A DNA stretch of 64,000 bases from Cedecea colo (lineage in GTDB: Bacteria; Pseudomonadota; Gammaproteobacteria; Enterobacterales; Enterobacteriaceae), in contig NZ_SOYS01000008.1 of NCBI RefSeq assembly GCF_011808225.1, positions 1 through 64,000 of the forward strand. The letters are read 5' to 3'. This document shows, piece by piece, positions 53,496-62,775 of this stretch. Made by a program: the position numbers and the translations under genes. Under the pieces are notes generated by a model. That model saw only the letters and a list, made by a program, of their open reading frames with translations, was not told the DNA's origin and searched no databases. Within the stretch, counting starts at the first letter, position 1. Every line of letters starts with the position of its first letter.

Positions 53496-53518
53496 AGGCC
53501 GCGAAAGCGGCCTTTTTT
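53496..53518 (+). terminator. glyA terminator, second copy
   Basis: AGGCCGC-GAAA-GCGGCCT followed by six T residues. The hairpin sequence is identical to the one at 53342, 154 bp earlier. Confidence 0.85.
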
Positions 53519-53528
53519 GCAAACCGTC

Positions 53529-53951
53529 TCAGCGCTTATCGAGGGAAATGCTTCCCGGCCCGGCAATCGCCAGCAGCAGAAATGCCGCAGCAATGCTGAT
53601 ATTTTTATAGAAGTTAATCATATTCGGCACTACCGCATCGCCGGTCATATTCCAGTAATGGTGGCCAATCACCGCGGTTCCCAGGGTATAAAAAATAAAA
53701 AGTATCGCCAGCGGACGGGTAAAGAAGCCCAGCACGATAAGAATGGCGGCGACGACCTCCATCAGCACGGCAATAATGGCGGAAATCATCGGCAGCGGTG
53801 CGCCAGCGGAAGCCATATATTGCACGGTTCCGCTAAAGCCTGTCATTTTTGGCAAGCCAAAAATAATAAATAGCAGCACGAGGGCGATGCGGGCAATCAG
53901 CAGTAGCACCGAGCGCGACTGTCCAAAATCGAAATAACGTAATGTGTTCAT
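53529..53951 (-). CDS. yphA: DoxX-family inner-membrane protein YphA
   Basis: A 140-residue protein with four membrane segments ([68 protein letters not shown]), belonging to the DoxX family. It matches E. coli YphA from [13 protein letters not shown] onward. Function is unknown. It converges on glyA. Confidence 0.92.
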   Translation of the reverse strand: MNTLRYFDFGQSRSVLLLIARIALVLLFIIFGLPKMTGFSGTVQYMASAGAPLPMISAIIAVLMEVVAAILIVLGFFTRPLAILFIFYTLGTAVIGHHYWNMTGDAVVPNMINFYKNISIAAAFLLLAIAGPGSISLDKR

Positions 53952-54139
53952 AACGGGCTCGATTTATGGGGAGTACAAAATAAACGTAATACACAACCAT
54001 AAAGCGCGCCTGGAAATAGCATTTCTTGTTGCCGAAAAACGCTTAACCTTTCAAAAAACAGGTGTTATTAATCTGTTAATGATAGCTTGCAAGCCAGCCA
54101 GCGCTCCGCCACACTATCGCCTCCAAAACGGGAGGGATC

Positions 54140-55282
54140 ATGGTTTTGCACTCTACGCGCTGGCTGGCGCTCAGTTATTTTACCTACTTCTTTAGTTACG
54201 GGGTTTTCCTGCCATTCTGGAGCGTCTGGCTTACCGGAGTAGGTCTGCCGCCTGAAACTATCGGGCTTCTGTTAGGCGCGGGTTTAATCGCGCGTTTCCT
54301 TGGTAGCCTGCTCCTGGCACCGCGCGTCGCCGATCCTTCCCGACTGGTGTTTGCTCTCCGCTTGCTGGCCCTGCTGACGTTGCTTTTTGCCGTGGCTTTC
54401 TGGTTCGGGCAAACGTCTGCCTGGCTACTGATTGTGATGGTTGGCTTTAACCTCTTTTTCTCACCGCTGGTGCCGCTTACGGATGCCCTGGCTGGCACCT
54501 GGCAAAAACAAATCACCATGGATTACGGGCGGGTACGCCTGTGGGGATCGCTGGCGTTTGTTATTGGGTCGGCGCTAACCGGCAAGCTGGTCAGCGTGTT
54601 CAGCTACCAGGCGATTCTGGTTTTGCTCAGCATCGGCGTGGCTTCCATGCTGATTGGCATGCTGCTGCGCCCGTCTGTAATGCCGCAGGGGGAAACACGT
54701 CAGAAAGAGGCCGCGGGCTGGCAGGCCTGGAAGACGCTAATATTCAGCTCGTGGCGTTTTCTTGCCTGCGTGTCGCTGTTGCAAGGGGCGCACGCCGCCT
54801 ATTACGGGTTCAGCGCCATTTACTGGCAGGGCGCAGGTTATTCTGCCTCGGTGGTCGGCTATTTATGGTCGCTGGGCGTGGTGGCGGAAATCGTCGTCTT
54901 TGCGCTTAGCAACAAGCTGTTCCGCCGCTGGGGCGCCCGTGACCTGCTGCTGCTTTCCGGCGCGGCGGGCATTCTTCGCTGGAGCCTGATGGCCTGGACT
55001 ACCGATCTGCCGTGGCTGATTGCGGCGCAGATTCTGCATTGCGGAAGCTTCACCGTTTGCCATCTGGCGGCCATGCGTTATATCTCGGCGCGGCAGGGTA
55101 GCGAGGTTATTCGTCTGCAGGCGGTCTATTCGGCCGTAGCAATGGGCGGCGGGATTGCCATCATGACGATGTTCTCAGGTTTTCTGTACCAGCATATGCA
55201 GGGTAGGATGTTCTGGATTATGGCGCTGGTAGCGTTGCCAGCGCTCGTGCTGCGTCCACGAGTCGCGGCAAGGCCAGATTAA
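54140..55282 (+). CDS. hcaT: MFS transporter HcaT (putative 3-phenylpropionate permease)
   Basis: A 380-residue, twelve-segment transporter close to E. coli HcaT (379 aa): YFTYFFSYGVFLPFWSVWL, GFNLFFSPLVPLTDALAGTW and HCGSFTVCHLAAMRYISARQ. The hca dioxygenase genes adjacent to hcaT in E. coli are absent here, so the substrate may differ or the pathway may be elsewhere. A GGGAGG lies before the ATG. Convergent with csiE, 4-bp overlap. Confidence 0.92.
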   Translation: MVLHSTRWLALSYFTYFFSYGVFLPFWSVWLTGVGLPPETIGLLLGAGLIARFLGSLLLAPRVADPSRLVFALRLLALLTLLFAVAFWFGQTSAWLLIVMVGFNLFFSPLVPLTDALAGTWQKQITMDYGRVRLWGSLAFVIGSALTGKLVSVFSYQAILVLLSIGVASMLIGMLLRPSVMPQGETRQKEAAGWQAWKTLIFSSWRFLACVSLLQGAHAAYYGFSAIYWQGAGYSASVVGYLWSLGVVAEIVVFALSNKLFRRWGARDLLLLSGAAGILRWSLMAWTTDLPWLIAAQILHCGSFTVCHLAAMRYISARQGSEVIRLQAVYSAVAMGGGIAIMTMFSGFLYQHMQGRMFWIMALVALPALVLRPRVAARPD

Positions 55283-56559
55283 GCCTCCAGTATTTCACGA
55301 ATATGCTGCTGCAAATGGTCGCCCAGCGGCAGCGTAGCGTGGATCAGGGGAGGCGAGTAAAGCGGCAGGCTGGTTGAGTAGGGCGTTACAACCAGCACCA
55401 CTTCTTTCGGTGCACCGTCTTTTTGAAAACCATGCACGGTCAGATGCTTAATATTCAGCGGTAGCAAAGTGAGTTCGCGAAGCTGCTGTTCGATCTGCTG
55501 TTCCAGCTCGGCATTATTACCCGTCAGCAATAACACCTGCTTTTCCTGCAAATCGTTCTCCTGCATTAGCCAGGCGCCAAAAATTACCGCCACGAGGCCT
55601 ACCTCTTCGTCTGAGAACTGGACGCCATAATCTGCTTCAAATGCGTCAAATGCCCGGCGAGTGGTGCGCATTAGTTTTGGGTACAGGCGGGTGATCTCAT
55701 CCGGCAGGCTGTTGTCGATGCCGATAGCGAACAGACAGCGGTCGAGAGCCTGGGCAAGATGAATATAGAGCCGGTCGCTCAGCCCCTGTTCATCACTGAA
55801 CGACATTCCCGCCAGCTCGTGAAAACGGGCAATCATCGCGGAAACAGACGCGCGCAGGCGTAAATCTTGCTGATGATTATCGCGAAGCGGATTCGGGGTG
55901 CGCAACATCCGGAACAGCAGGGAAAGGAAAAGCTGTTCTTCTTCGTGAGCCGGCTGCTTTACACGACGCGTCCAGTGCCGGGCTATCTCCTGTGCGGCGA
56001 GGTATTCCGGGCGCAGGCGCGTCCATTCACGCTGTTTTTCGTTAAACTCAGGCGTATTCCCCAACTGATGCTGATGCAGACAATACTGCAAAAACAGGCT
56101 TAAGAACTGGACGTCGCGGCTATCAAACTGGCGTTGCAGGCGGCGAGCGCAGAGGCTTACCAGCGCCTGAAGATTAGTTTCGTCATACAGGGCTTTCGTG
56201 ATGCCCTGCTGTCTGAGCTGCTCTTTAAGCGCCGGAGTAAAGTGATGCTGCACGAAGTGCGGACACAGCCGCAGCGCTCGTCGCAGCCAGTGCAACAAAC
56301 AAAGGCGCCTGTTGAGGGCGCTGCCTTCAATCCGGTAGCTGCCGTCGGGCTCGGTGATCATCGCCAGCCGGTGATAACGCTGGATTTCATCGCCCGTGTC
56401 GGCTATATCTTGCAGGGCTTTAATACTGTCTACTCCGTTAATCCTGCCCAGAATCTCCGGGGTCACCGCCTGACCCGGAAGATAAAGCATCAAAAGCAGG
56501 TGGCAGCGTCGCTGCGGACTGGAGAGCACAGATGGTGGTGGGGAGAGCAATGTCATCAT
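55279..56559 (-). CDS. csiE: Stationary-phase inducible protein CsiE (PRD domain)
   Basis: A 426-residue protein, the length of E. coli CsiE. An N-terminal winged-helix-like region (SPQRRCHLLLMLYLPGQ) is followed by PTS-regulation-domain-like segments (LYIHLAQALDRCLFAIGIDN; FSDEEVGLVAVIFGAWLM) and a C-terminal EIIB-like part (LLTGNNAELEQQIEQQLREL). In E. coli it is induced by sigma-S and CRP in stationary phase; its targets are unknown. Confidence 0.9.
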   Translation of the reverse strand: MMTLLSPPPSVLSSPQRRCHLLLMLYLPGQAVTPEILGRINGVDSIKALQDIADTGDEIQRYHRLAMITEPDGSYRIEGSALNRRLCLLHWLRRALRLCPHFVQHHFTPALKEQLRQQGITKALYDETNLQALVSLCARRLQRQFDSRDVQFLSLFLQYCLHQHQLGNTPEFNEKQREWTRLRPEYLAAQEIARHWTRRVKQPAHEEEQLFLSLLFRMLRTPNPLRDNHQQDLRLRASVSAMIARFHELAGMSFSDEQGLSDRLYIHLAQALDRCLFAIGIDNSLPDEITRLYPKLMRTTRRAFDAFEADYGVQFSDEEVGLVAVIFGAWLMQENDLQEKQVLLLTGNNAELEQQIEQQLRELTLLPLNIKHLTVHGFQKDGAPKEVVLVVTPYSTSLPLYSPPLIHATLPLGDHLQQHIREILEA

Positions 56560-56685
56560 CCGTAGGGGTCCAGTTATAGTGATTATTGCTAAGAATAGCT
56601 AAAGCTTTTGATGCAGATCGCTGCATTCACACTTTTTAATTGCGGAATTATGACTGGCTCACAGAATTTTTTTCCTGAGGGGAAA

Positions 56686-57333
56686 ATGCGCAGGAATTTG
56701 CATATCAAAATAAGGACAGTGGCACTTGCCACGGCGTTTTGGGCACCCGTTGTGCTGGCGCATCCTCACAGTTTTATCACGCTTGTCTCCACGGTGATGG
56801 TGCGAGACGGGCAAATGACCGGCCTGAAAATGCAGTGGACGATGGATGAAATTACTTCAGCAGATCTACTGTATGACGCGGGTGATGCAAAGCCTGACTC
56901 ACCGGTCTGGAAGAGGCTGGCCGCTGAGGTAATGGCTAACGTACTGGGGCAGCACTACTTTACGGAATTCTGGCATAACGGTGAAAAAGTGAAGTTCAAT
57001 AATTTGCCCACCGAATATAGCCTGGCGCGGGTTAAACATCAGGCGGTGCTTACTTTTACGTTACCGCTGGCGCATCCACAGCCCTTGTCGGGGCAAACTT
57101 ATACCTTTGCCACCTTTGACCCGACCTACTTTGTTGATATGAGTTATGCCCGGCCGACGGATGCAACGCTGCCAAAAGAGCTGGCGCAAAACTGCCATAT
57201 TACCGTGAAAACGCCACAGCCAACGGAAAATACGCTGGCCTTCGCCCAGTCCCTTGATAAGGCCGATGCACCGCCGGAAGATATGGGCCTGGGTAAACAG
57301 TTTGCTCAGCAGGTAACGTTACAATGTCAGTAA
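56686..57333 (+). CDS. DUF1007 family periplasmic protein
   Basis: A 215-residue exported protein; the signal peptide is probably cut after VVLA (residue 25), leaving a mature N-terminus HPHSF. The exposed His-rich start and FATFDPTYFVDMSY are typical of DUF1007. These proteins usually pair with NicO-type nickel/cobalt transporters, as here, and may bind metal. GAGGGG precedes the ATG; upstream in-frame ATGs lack a signal-peptide-compatible start. It overlaps the next gene by 10 bp. The pair occupies the place of yfhR in E. coli. Confidence 0.88.
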   Translation: MRRNLHIKIRTVALATAFWAPVVLAHPHSFITLVSTVMVRDGQMTGLKMQWTMDEITSADLLYDAGDAKPDSPVWKRLAAEVMANVLGQHYFTEFWHNGEKVKFNNLPTEYSLARVKHQAVLTFTLPLAHPQPLSGQTYTFATFDPTYFVDMSYARPTDATLPKELAQNCHITVKTPQPTENTLAFAQSLDKADAPPEDMGLGKQFAQQVTLQCQ

Positions 57334-58307
57334 TTTTCTGCGCTAAACCGGATACCCGACGCGTTCTGCAAATGTGGCCGCTGGCGCTTTTTCTGCTGGC
57401 GTCGATGGGCGCGCTATATGCCGTCTGGCAATACTGGCCGCAAATCCTTTTTCATAGTGCCGGATGGCAAAAATCAATTAATCAGCAGCTAAGCAGCCTA
57501 CTGCGCCAAGTGGCGGAAAACCCCGCGCGGGCGGAATGGTCATTGCTGTCGTTCAGCCTTGTTTACGGCGTGCTGCACGCTTTGGGGCCGGGGCATGGCA
57601 AGATTGTTATAACGACGTGGCTCGCCACACATCCTTCGCAGTTGAAAAGCAGCCTGAAACTGACGTTCGCCGCCTCGCTGTTACAGGGGCTGGTGGCGAT
57701 AGCGCTGGTGGTCGTCGTGCTCGGCGTTCTGCATCTGCCTTCGCGCCAGCTTCATATGAGCAGCTTCTGGCTGGAGAAGAGCAGCTATATTTTAGTCGGC
57801 ATGTTGGGCGTAATGCTTGGTGCGCGCGCGCTTCGTAAACTGCGGCAGGCGCTGCGTAAGCCGAAAAAGTTTACGGCCTTCACCGCGCATCATGTTCATG
57901 ACGCTCATTGCGGCTGTGGGCATCAGCATCTGCCGACAAAAGAACAGCTGGCAGCAGGCGAGGACTGGCGTGTCCGCGCGACGATCGTTTTATCGATGGG
58001 GATGCGCCCATGTTCCGGTGCGATTATGGTACTGCTGTTCAGTAAGGCGATCGGCGTATTTAGCTGGGGAATGCTGTCCGCGCTGGCGATGGCGGCAGGT
58101 ACGTCGGTAACCATTTCCGGCCTTGCGCTGCTGGTACACAGTTTTCGTACTTTTGCGCTTCGCCTGAGCGGTAATAAAGCTCCGGTGCTGTGGCGGCAAA
58201 TCGGCTGGGCAACGCTTGCGCTGGCGGGAAGCGTGACTTTGATTCTTGCGGCGGTGGTGATGTGGTTGAGTGCGCAACCGGTAATACGCGGGATACGGCC
58301 TTTTTAA
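57324..58307 (+). CDS. NicO-family nickel/cobalt transporter (RcnA-like)
   Basis: A 327-residue polytopic membrane protein of the NicO family. The metal-site motifs are HALGPGHGK in the second helix and SMGMRPCSGA further on. A cytosolic His/Cys-rich loop HHVHDAHCGCGHQH lies near residues 190-205. RcnA relatives export Ni2+ and Co2+, but the DUF1007-linked clade could also import; direction is not decidable here. Translationally coupled to the DUF1007 gene. Confidence 0.9.
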   Translation: MSVIFCAKPDTRRVLQMWPLALFLLASMGALYAVWQYWPQILFHSAGWQKSINQQLSSLLRQVAENPARAEWSLLSFSLVYGVLHALGPGHGKIVITTWLATHPSQLKSSLKLTFAASLLQGLVAIALVVVVLGVLHLPSRQLHMSSFWLEKSSYILVGMLGVMLGARALRKLRQALRKPKKFTAFTAHHVHDAHCGCGHQHLPTKEQLAAGEDWRVRATIVLSMGMRPCSGAIMVLLFSKAIGVFSWGMLSALAMAAGTSVTISGLALLVHSFRTFALRLSGNKAPVLWRQIGWATLALAGSVTLILAAVVMWLSAQPVIRGIRPF

Positions 58308-58331
58308 TGCCTTCCTCGGGCGAGGAAGGCA
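58308..58331. terminator. Hairpin between nicO-type gene and suhB
   Basis: TGCCTTCCTCG pairs perfectly with CGAGGAAGGCA (11 bp) directly after the transporter stop and 11 bp before the convergent suhB stop. No clear T run in either direction, so efficiency is uncertain. Confidence 0.55.
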
Positions 58332-58341
58332 TCTCGTTACA

Positions 58342-59145
58342 TTAACGCTTCAGCGCTTCGCTCAGCTCATCACGCATCGTAGCCAGCATCGCTTTCACTA
58401 CGCGTGGATTACCCGCAACGAGGTTGCCGGTCATCAGATGGTTATGGCCGCCGGTGAAATCACACACCAGGCTGCCAGCTTCACGCGCAATCAGTTCACC
58501 TGCGGCAAAATCCCACGGCTTCAGACCAATCTCGAAGAAACCATCAACGCGGCCAGCGGCAACGTAGGCCAGATCCAGCGCAGCAGAGCCGGTGCGACGG
58601 AAGTCCGCACACTGGGTGAACAGTTTGGTCACGATATTCATATAAGGCGTCGCGTGCTGTTTAGCTTTGAACGGGAAACCTGTCGCCAGAATAGTGCCGT
58701 CGAGATCGCGGGCAATGCTGCCGCGCAGACGATAGCCGTTTAACTGTGCGCCCTGACCGCGAACGGCGGTGAACAGTTCGTTGCGCATCGGGTCATAAAC
58801 CACGGCGACTTCGGTACGGCCTTTAACACGCACAGCGATTGAGACCGCGAAGTGCGGCAAGCGTTTGATGAAGTTGGTAGTGCCATCCAGCGGATCGATA
58901 ACCCATTGCACATCCTGTTCGGTACCCGCTAACTCGCCTGATTCTTCGGCGATGATGGTGTGTTGCGGATAAGATTTATGAATAACTTCGATAATCAGAC
59001 GCTCGGCGTCTTTATCAACGTTAGTCACAAAATCGTTGCTGCCTTTCTGGCTCGCTTCAACAGCGTCCGGGGTTTCGTAGTTTTTGGCAATTAAATTACC
59101 CGCCTTGCGCGCAGCGCGCACGGCGATGTTGAGCATCGGATGCAT
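58342..59145 (-). CDS. suhB: Inositol-1-monophosphatase SuhB
   Basis: A 267-residue Mg-dependent phosphatase fold. Motifs are TIIAEESGE, WVIDPLDGTTNFIKRLPHFA (metal site) and KPWDFAAGELIAREAG. Besides inositol monophosphatase activity, SuhB joins the rRNA antitermination complex with the Nus factors in E. coli. Same length as E. coli SuhB. Divergent from trmJ. Confidence 0.97.
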   Translation of the reverse strand: MHPMLNIAVRAARKAGNLIAKNYETPDAVEASQKGSNDFVTNVDKDAERLIIEVIHKSYPQHTIIAEESGELAGTEQDVQWVIDPLDGTTNFIKRLPHFAVSIAVRVKGRTEVAVVYDPMRNELFTAVRGQGAQLNGYRLRGSIARDLDGTILATGFPFKAKQHATPYMNIVTKLFTQCADFRRTGSAALDLAYVAAGRVDGFFEIGLKPWDFAAGELIAREAGSLVCDFTGGHNHLMTGNLVAGNPRVVKAMLATMRDELSEALKR

Positions 59146-59265
59146 CGGTCTCTCTCACTGGATGTTAAAGAACGGAAAACGCGGCGGAGTATAGCAGAGC
59201 GTTCGGATTATGTCCCAGGGTTATGATAAGATATTGCGATATTCTTTTAAGGTTATGAATTAAGC

Positions 59266-60000
59266 ATGCTGGATAACGTACGTATTGTGCTGGTTGAGAC
59301 TTCCCACACCGGCAACATGGGCTCGGTAGCCCGTGCAATGAAAACGATGGGATTAACGAACCTGTGGCTGGTCAATCCGCTGGTGAAGCCAGATTCTCAG
59401 GCAATCGCGCTCGCTGCGGGCGCCAGCGATGTGATTGGCGATGCGAAAATCGTCGATACGCTGGACGAAGCCCTTGCGGGTTGCAGCCTTGTTGTCGGCA
59501 CCAGCGCGCGTTCCCGTACGCTGCCCTGGCCAATGCTGGACCCGCGTGAGTGCGGCCTGAAAAGCATTTCAGAAGCTAAACATGCGCCGGTGGCGATTGT
59601 GTTTGGTCGTGAACGCGTAGGCCTTACGAATGAAGAGCTGCAAAAGTGCCATTATCATGTTGCCATCCAGGCTAACCCGGAATACAGCTCGCTGAACCTC
59701 GCGATGGCCGTGCAAATTCTTGCTTATGAAGTGCGCATTGCCTGGCTTGCTACCCAGCAAGAAGGGGCTGAGGTAATAGAAGAAGAAACGCCTTATCCGC
59801 TGGTCGATGATTTAGAGCGTTTCTACGATCACCTTGAGCGAGTCATGCTGCATTCCGGCTTTATTCGCGCCAGCCATCCAGGCCAGGTGATGAGCAGGAT
59901 TCGTCGTCTGTTCACGCGCGCGCGCCCGGAAAGTCAAGAACTTAGCATCCTGCGCGGCATGCTTTCCTCTATCGAAAGCGACAAGAAATCGGGCAAATAA
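59266..60000 (+). CDS. trmJ: tRNA (cytidine/uridine-2'-O-)-methyltransferase TrmJ
   Basis: A 244-residue SPOUT enzyme methylating the 2'-OH of nucleotide 32 in several tRNAs. Knot motifs are [34 protein letters not shown] and [14 protein letters not shown]-terminal helical extension follows ([16 protein letters not shown]). E. coli TrmJ is 246 aa. Its stop abuts the IscR operators of the isc operon. Confidence 0.97.
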   Translation: MLDNVRIVLVETSHTGNMGSVARAMKTMGLTNLWLVNPLVKPDSQAIALAAGASDVIGDAKIVDTLDEALAGCSLVVGTSARSRTLPWPMLDPRECGLKSISEAKHAPVAIVFGRERVGLTNEELQKCHYHVAIQANPEYSSLNLAMAVQILAYEVRIAWLATQQEGAEVIEEETPYPLVDDLERFYDHLERVMLHSGFIRASHPGQVMSRIRRLFTRARPESQELSILRGMLSSIESDKKSGK

Positions 60001-60057
60001 TACTTGAGTAAATTACCAGGGTAAATAGTTGACCAATTTACTCAGGAATGTCAGACT
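60000..60057 (+). promoter_or_regulatory. iscR promoter with tandem IscR type 1 sites
   Basis: Two 25-bp IscR type 1-like motifs abut exactly (60000-60024, starting ATACTTGAGTAAATT; 60025-60049, starting ATAGTTGACCAATTT), matching about 20 and 22 of 25 consensus positions. The -35 TTGACC (60029-60034) is inside the second, and a -10 CAGACT (60052-60057) follows at 17 bp. [2Fe-2S]-IscR would block polymerase. Confidence 0.82.
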
Positions 60058-60130
60058 TGCGGCCTGCTATGTGGACAATCACATTTTTAGAAACCCCCGG
60101 CTCGAGGGGCTATTTGAGGTTAAGCAAGAC

Positions 60131-60619
60131 ATGAGACTGACATCAAAAGGGCGCTACGCTGTGACCGCAATGCTCGACGTTGCGTTGAACTCCGAATCGG
60201 GCCCGGTTCCGTTGGCTGATATTTCCGAACGTCAGGGTATTTCACTCTCCTATCTGGAGCAGCTGTTCTCCCGTCTGCGTAAAAATGGCCTGGTTGCCAG
60301 CGTGCGCGGTCCTGGCGGCGGTTATCTGCTGGGTAAAGATGCAGGCAGCATCGCGGTGGGTGAAGTAATCAGCGCCGTTGATGAATCCGTTGACGCGACC
60401 CGTTGTCAGGGCAAAGGCGGATGCCAGGGCGGCGATAAGTGTCTGACCCACGCGCTGTGGCGCGATCTGAGCGACCGTCTGACCGGCTTTTTGAATAATA
60501 TAACCTTAGGTGAACTGGTGAATAACCAGGAAGTACTGGATGTGTCTGACCGTCAGCAGCATGAAAGCCATCGCACCACGCGTTCTCAGGACGCCATCGA
60601 CGTTAAACTGCGCGCATAA
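60131..60619 (+). CDS. iscR: Fe-S cluster-responsive regulator IscR
   Basis: A 162-residue Rrf2-family regulator. The winged helix contains [20 protein letters not shown]. The cluster ligands are three cysteines in [13 protein letters not shown] (near 92, 98, 104) and the nearby His in LTHALW. [2Fe-2S]-IscR represses the isc operon. The start [20 protein letters not shown] is the family start; upstream in-frame codons run through the promoter. First gene of iscRSUA-hscBA. Confidence 0.98.
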   Translation: MRLTSKGRYAVTAMLDVALNSESGPVPLADISERQGISLSYLEQLFSRLRKNGLVASVRGPGGGYLLGKDAGSIAVGEVISAVDESVDATRCQGKGGCQGGDKCLTHALWRDLSDRLTGFLNNITLGELVNNQEVLDVSDRQQHESHRTTRSQDAIDVKLRA

Positions 60620-60652
60620 GCAGCATCGGTTAAGTAGTTAGAAAAAATTTTT

Positions 60653-60704
60653 AGAATCAGGCTCGGGTGCCGCGCACCCGGCTGGACTTTTTCTGCCTGA
60701 TTCT
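60653..60704 (+). promoter_or_regulatory. Structured iscR-iscS intergenic RNA element
   Basis: AGAATCAGGC pairs with GCCTGATTCT and encloses a second perfect hairpin CGGGTGC/GCACCCG. In E. coli a structured iscR-iscS spacer protects the iscR message when RyhB targets iscS, so the same role is likely. Confidence 0.75.
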
Positions 60705-60737
60705 TCGTATTGAAGTGATGTACGGAGCTTAAGAGCA

Positions 60738-61952
60738 ATGAAATTACCGATTTATTTAGATTACTCCGCAACGACGCCTGTCGATCCGCGTGTTGCCGAG
60801 AAAATGATGCAGTTTTTGACGATGGACGGAACCTTCGGTAACCCGGCGTCCCGCTCGCACCGTTTTGGGTGGCAGGCGGAAGAAGCGGTCGATATCGCTC
60901 GTAACCAAATCGCAGACCTGGTGGGCGCTGACCCGCGTGAGATCGTCTTCACATCAGGCGCAACTGAATCTGATAACCTCGCTATTAAAGGTGCCGCCAA
61001 CTTCTATCAGAAGAAAGGCAAGCACATCATTACCGTAAAAACCGAACATAAAGCCGTGCTGGATACCTGTCGCCAGCTTGAGCGCGAAGGTTTTGAGGTG
61101 ACTTACCTGGCACCTGAGAGCAACGGCATCGTTTCTCTGCAAGCGCTTGAAGCGGCAATGCGTGACGACACCATTCTGGTTTCCGTTATGCACGTAAACA
61201 ACGAAATCGGCGTGGTGCAGGATATCGCGGCAATCGGCGAAATGTGCCGTGCGCGCGGCATCATCTACCATGTGGATGCGACCCAGAGCGTGGGTAAGCT
61301 GCCTATCGATCTCAGCACGCTGAAAGTTGATTTGATGTCCTTCTCCGGCCACAAAATTTACGGTCCTAAAGGCATTGGCGCACTGTACGTTCGTCGCAAG
61401 CCGCGTATTCGTATCGAAGCGCAGGTTCACGGTGGCGGCCACGAGCGCGGCATGCGCTCAGGCACCCTGCCTGTTCACCAAATCGTCGGCATGGGCGAAG
61501 CTTACCGTATCGCGAAAGTTGAGATGGAGTCCGAAATGGCCCGTCTGCGTACTTTGCGTAACCGTCTGTGGAACGGCGTGAAAGATATGGAAGAAGTGTA
61601 CCTGAACGGCGATCTGGAGCACGGTGCACCGAATATCCTTAACGTGAGCTTTAACTACGTTGAAGGCGAGTCTCTGATCATGGCGCTGAAAGACCTTGCG
61701 GTTTCTTCAGGCTCCGCCTGTACCTCAGCAAGCCTTGAGCCATCTTATGTGCTGCGTGCGCTGGGTATGAGTGACGAACTTGCTCACAGCTCCATCCGTT
61801 TCTCTTTGGGTCGTTTCACCACTGAAGAAGAGATCGACTACACCATCGAGCTGGTACGTAAATCCATCGGCCGTCTGCGCGACCTTTCTCCGCTGTGGGA
61901 AATGTTCAAACAGGGCGTGGATATTAATTCCATCGAATGGGCTCACCACTAA
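60738..61952 (+). CDS. iscS: Cysteine desulfurase IscS
   Basis: A 404-residue PLP enzyme taking sulfur from cysteine for Fe-S clusters, thiamine and tRNA thiolation. The PLP lysine lies in [20 protein letters not shown]. The mobile-loop persulfide Cys is in [20 protein letters not shown]. Same length as E. coli IscS. iscU follows after 30 bp. Confidence 0.98.
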   Translation: MKLPIYLDYSATTPVDPRVAEKMMQFLTMDGTFGNPASRSHRFGWQAEEAVDIARNQIADLVGADPREIVFTSGATESDNLAIKGAANFYQKKGKHIITVKTEHKAVLDTCRQLEREGFEVTYLAPESNGIVSLQALEAAMRDDTILVSVMHVNNEIGVVQDIAAIGEMCRARGIIYHVDATQSVGKLPIDLSTLKVDLMSFSGHKIYGPKGIGALYVRRKPRIRIEAQVHGGGHERGMRSGTLPVHQIVGMGEAYRIAKVEMESEMARLRTLRNRLWNGVKDMEEVYLNGDLEHGAPNILNVSFNYVEGESLIMALKDLAVSSGSACTSASLEPSYVLRALGMSDELAHSSIRFSLGRFTTEEEIDYTIELVRKSIGRLRDLSPLWEMFKQGVDINSIEWAHH

Positions 61953-61982
61953 TTATCGGTTTCGGATTCAGGAGAAGTAAAA

Positions 61983-62369
61983 ATGGCTTACAGCGAAAAA
62001 GTAATTGATCACTACGAAAATCCACGCAACGTGGGTTCTTTTGACAACGGCGATGACAGCGTAGGTTCCGGCATGGTCGGCGCGCCAGCCTGTGGCGACG
62101 TAATGAAGTTGCAGATCAAAGTCAACAATGACGGTATTATTGAAGACGCTCGCTTCAAAACTTACGGCTGCGGTTCGGCGATTGCTTCAAGCTCGCTGGT
62201 CACCGAGTGGGTTAAGGGCAAATCCCTGGACGAAGCGCAGGCGATCAAAAACACCGATATCGCAGACGAACTCGAACTGCCGCCGGTGAAGATTCACTGC
62301 TCAATCCTTGCGGAAGACGCTATCAAAGCGGCCATCGCGGATTACAAAAGCAAGCGTGAAGCGAAATAA
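61983..62369 (+). CDS. iscU: Fe-S cluster scaffold IscU
   Basis: A 128-residue scaffold on which clusters are built. The ligands are Cys37 (APACGDV), Cys63 (TYGCGSAIASSSL) and Cys106 (IHCSILAEDA), plus the conserved Asp. The HscA-recognition motif LPPVK is intact (ELPPVKIHC). AGGAG precedes the ATG. Confidence 0.98.
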   Translation: MAYSEKVIDHYENPRNVGSFDNGDDSVGSGMVGAPACGDVMKLQIKVNNDGIIEDARFKTYGCGSAIASSSLVTEWVKGKSLDEAQAIKNTDIADELELPPVKIHCSILAEDAIKAAIADYKSKREAK

Positions 62370-62389
62370 TATCTGATTGAGGTTGTTGT

Positions 62390-62713
62390 ATGTCGATTAC
62401 CCTTAGCGACAGTGCTGCCGCTCGTGTGAATGCCTTTTTAGCCAACCGTGGTAAAGGCTTTGGCCTGCGGTTAGGCGTGCGGACTTCTGGCTGCTCCGGC
62501 ATGGCTTATGTTCTGGAATTTGTTGATGAACCGATGGCAGAAGACACCGTGTTCGAAGACAAAGGCGTAAAAGTGGTCGTCGATGGTAAAAGCCTGCAAT
62601 TTTTAGACGGCACCGTACTCGATTTCGTCAAAGAAGGCCTTAACGAAGGGTTTAAGTTTACCAACCCGAACGTTAAAGATGAGTGCGGCTGCGGCGAAAG
62701 CTTCCACGTCTGA
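62390..62713 (+). CDS. iscA: Iron-sulfur assembly protein IscA
   Basis: A 107-residue A-type carrier delivering clusters to target proteins. The three ligand cysteines lie in [14 protein letters not shown] and near the C-terminus in [11 protein letters not shown]. Same length as E. coli IscA. Confidence 0.98.
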   Translation: MSITLSDSAAARVNAFLANRGKGFGLRLGVRTSGCSGMAYVLEFVDEPMAEDTVFEDKGVKVVVDGKSLQFLDGTVLDFVKEGLNEGFKFTNPNVKDECGCGESFHV

Positions 62714-62721
62714 TTTCAGCT

Positions 62722-62745
62722 CATACCCCACCAGCGTGGGGTATG
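62722..62745 (+). promoter_or_regulatory. iscA-hscB intergenic hairpin
   Basis: A perfect 10-bp stem CATACCCCAC/GTGGGGTATG with a CAGC loop, 9 bp after iscA and 30 bp before hscB. With no T run it is more likely an mRNA stability or attenuation element than a full terminator, and could set a lower hscBA level than iscSUA. Confidence 0.7.
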
Positions 62746-62775
62746 ACGCTTTACCACGTTAACCCCGAGTCTGTT

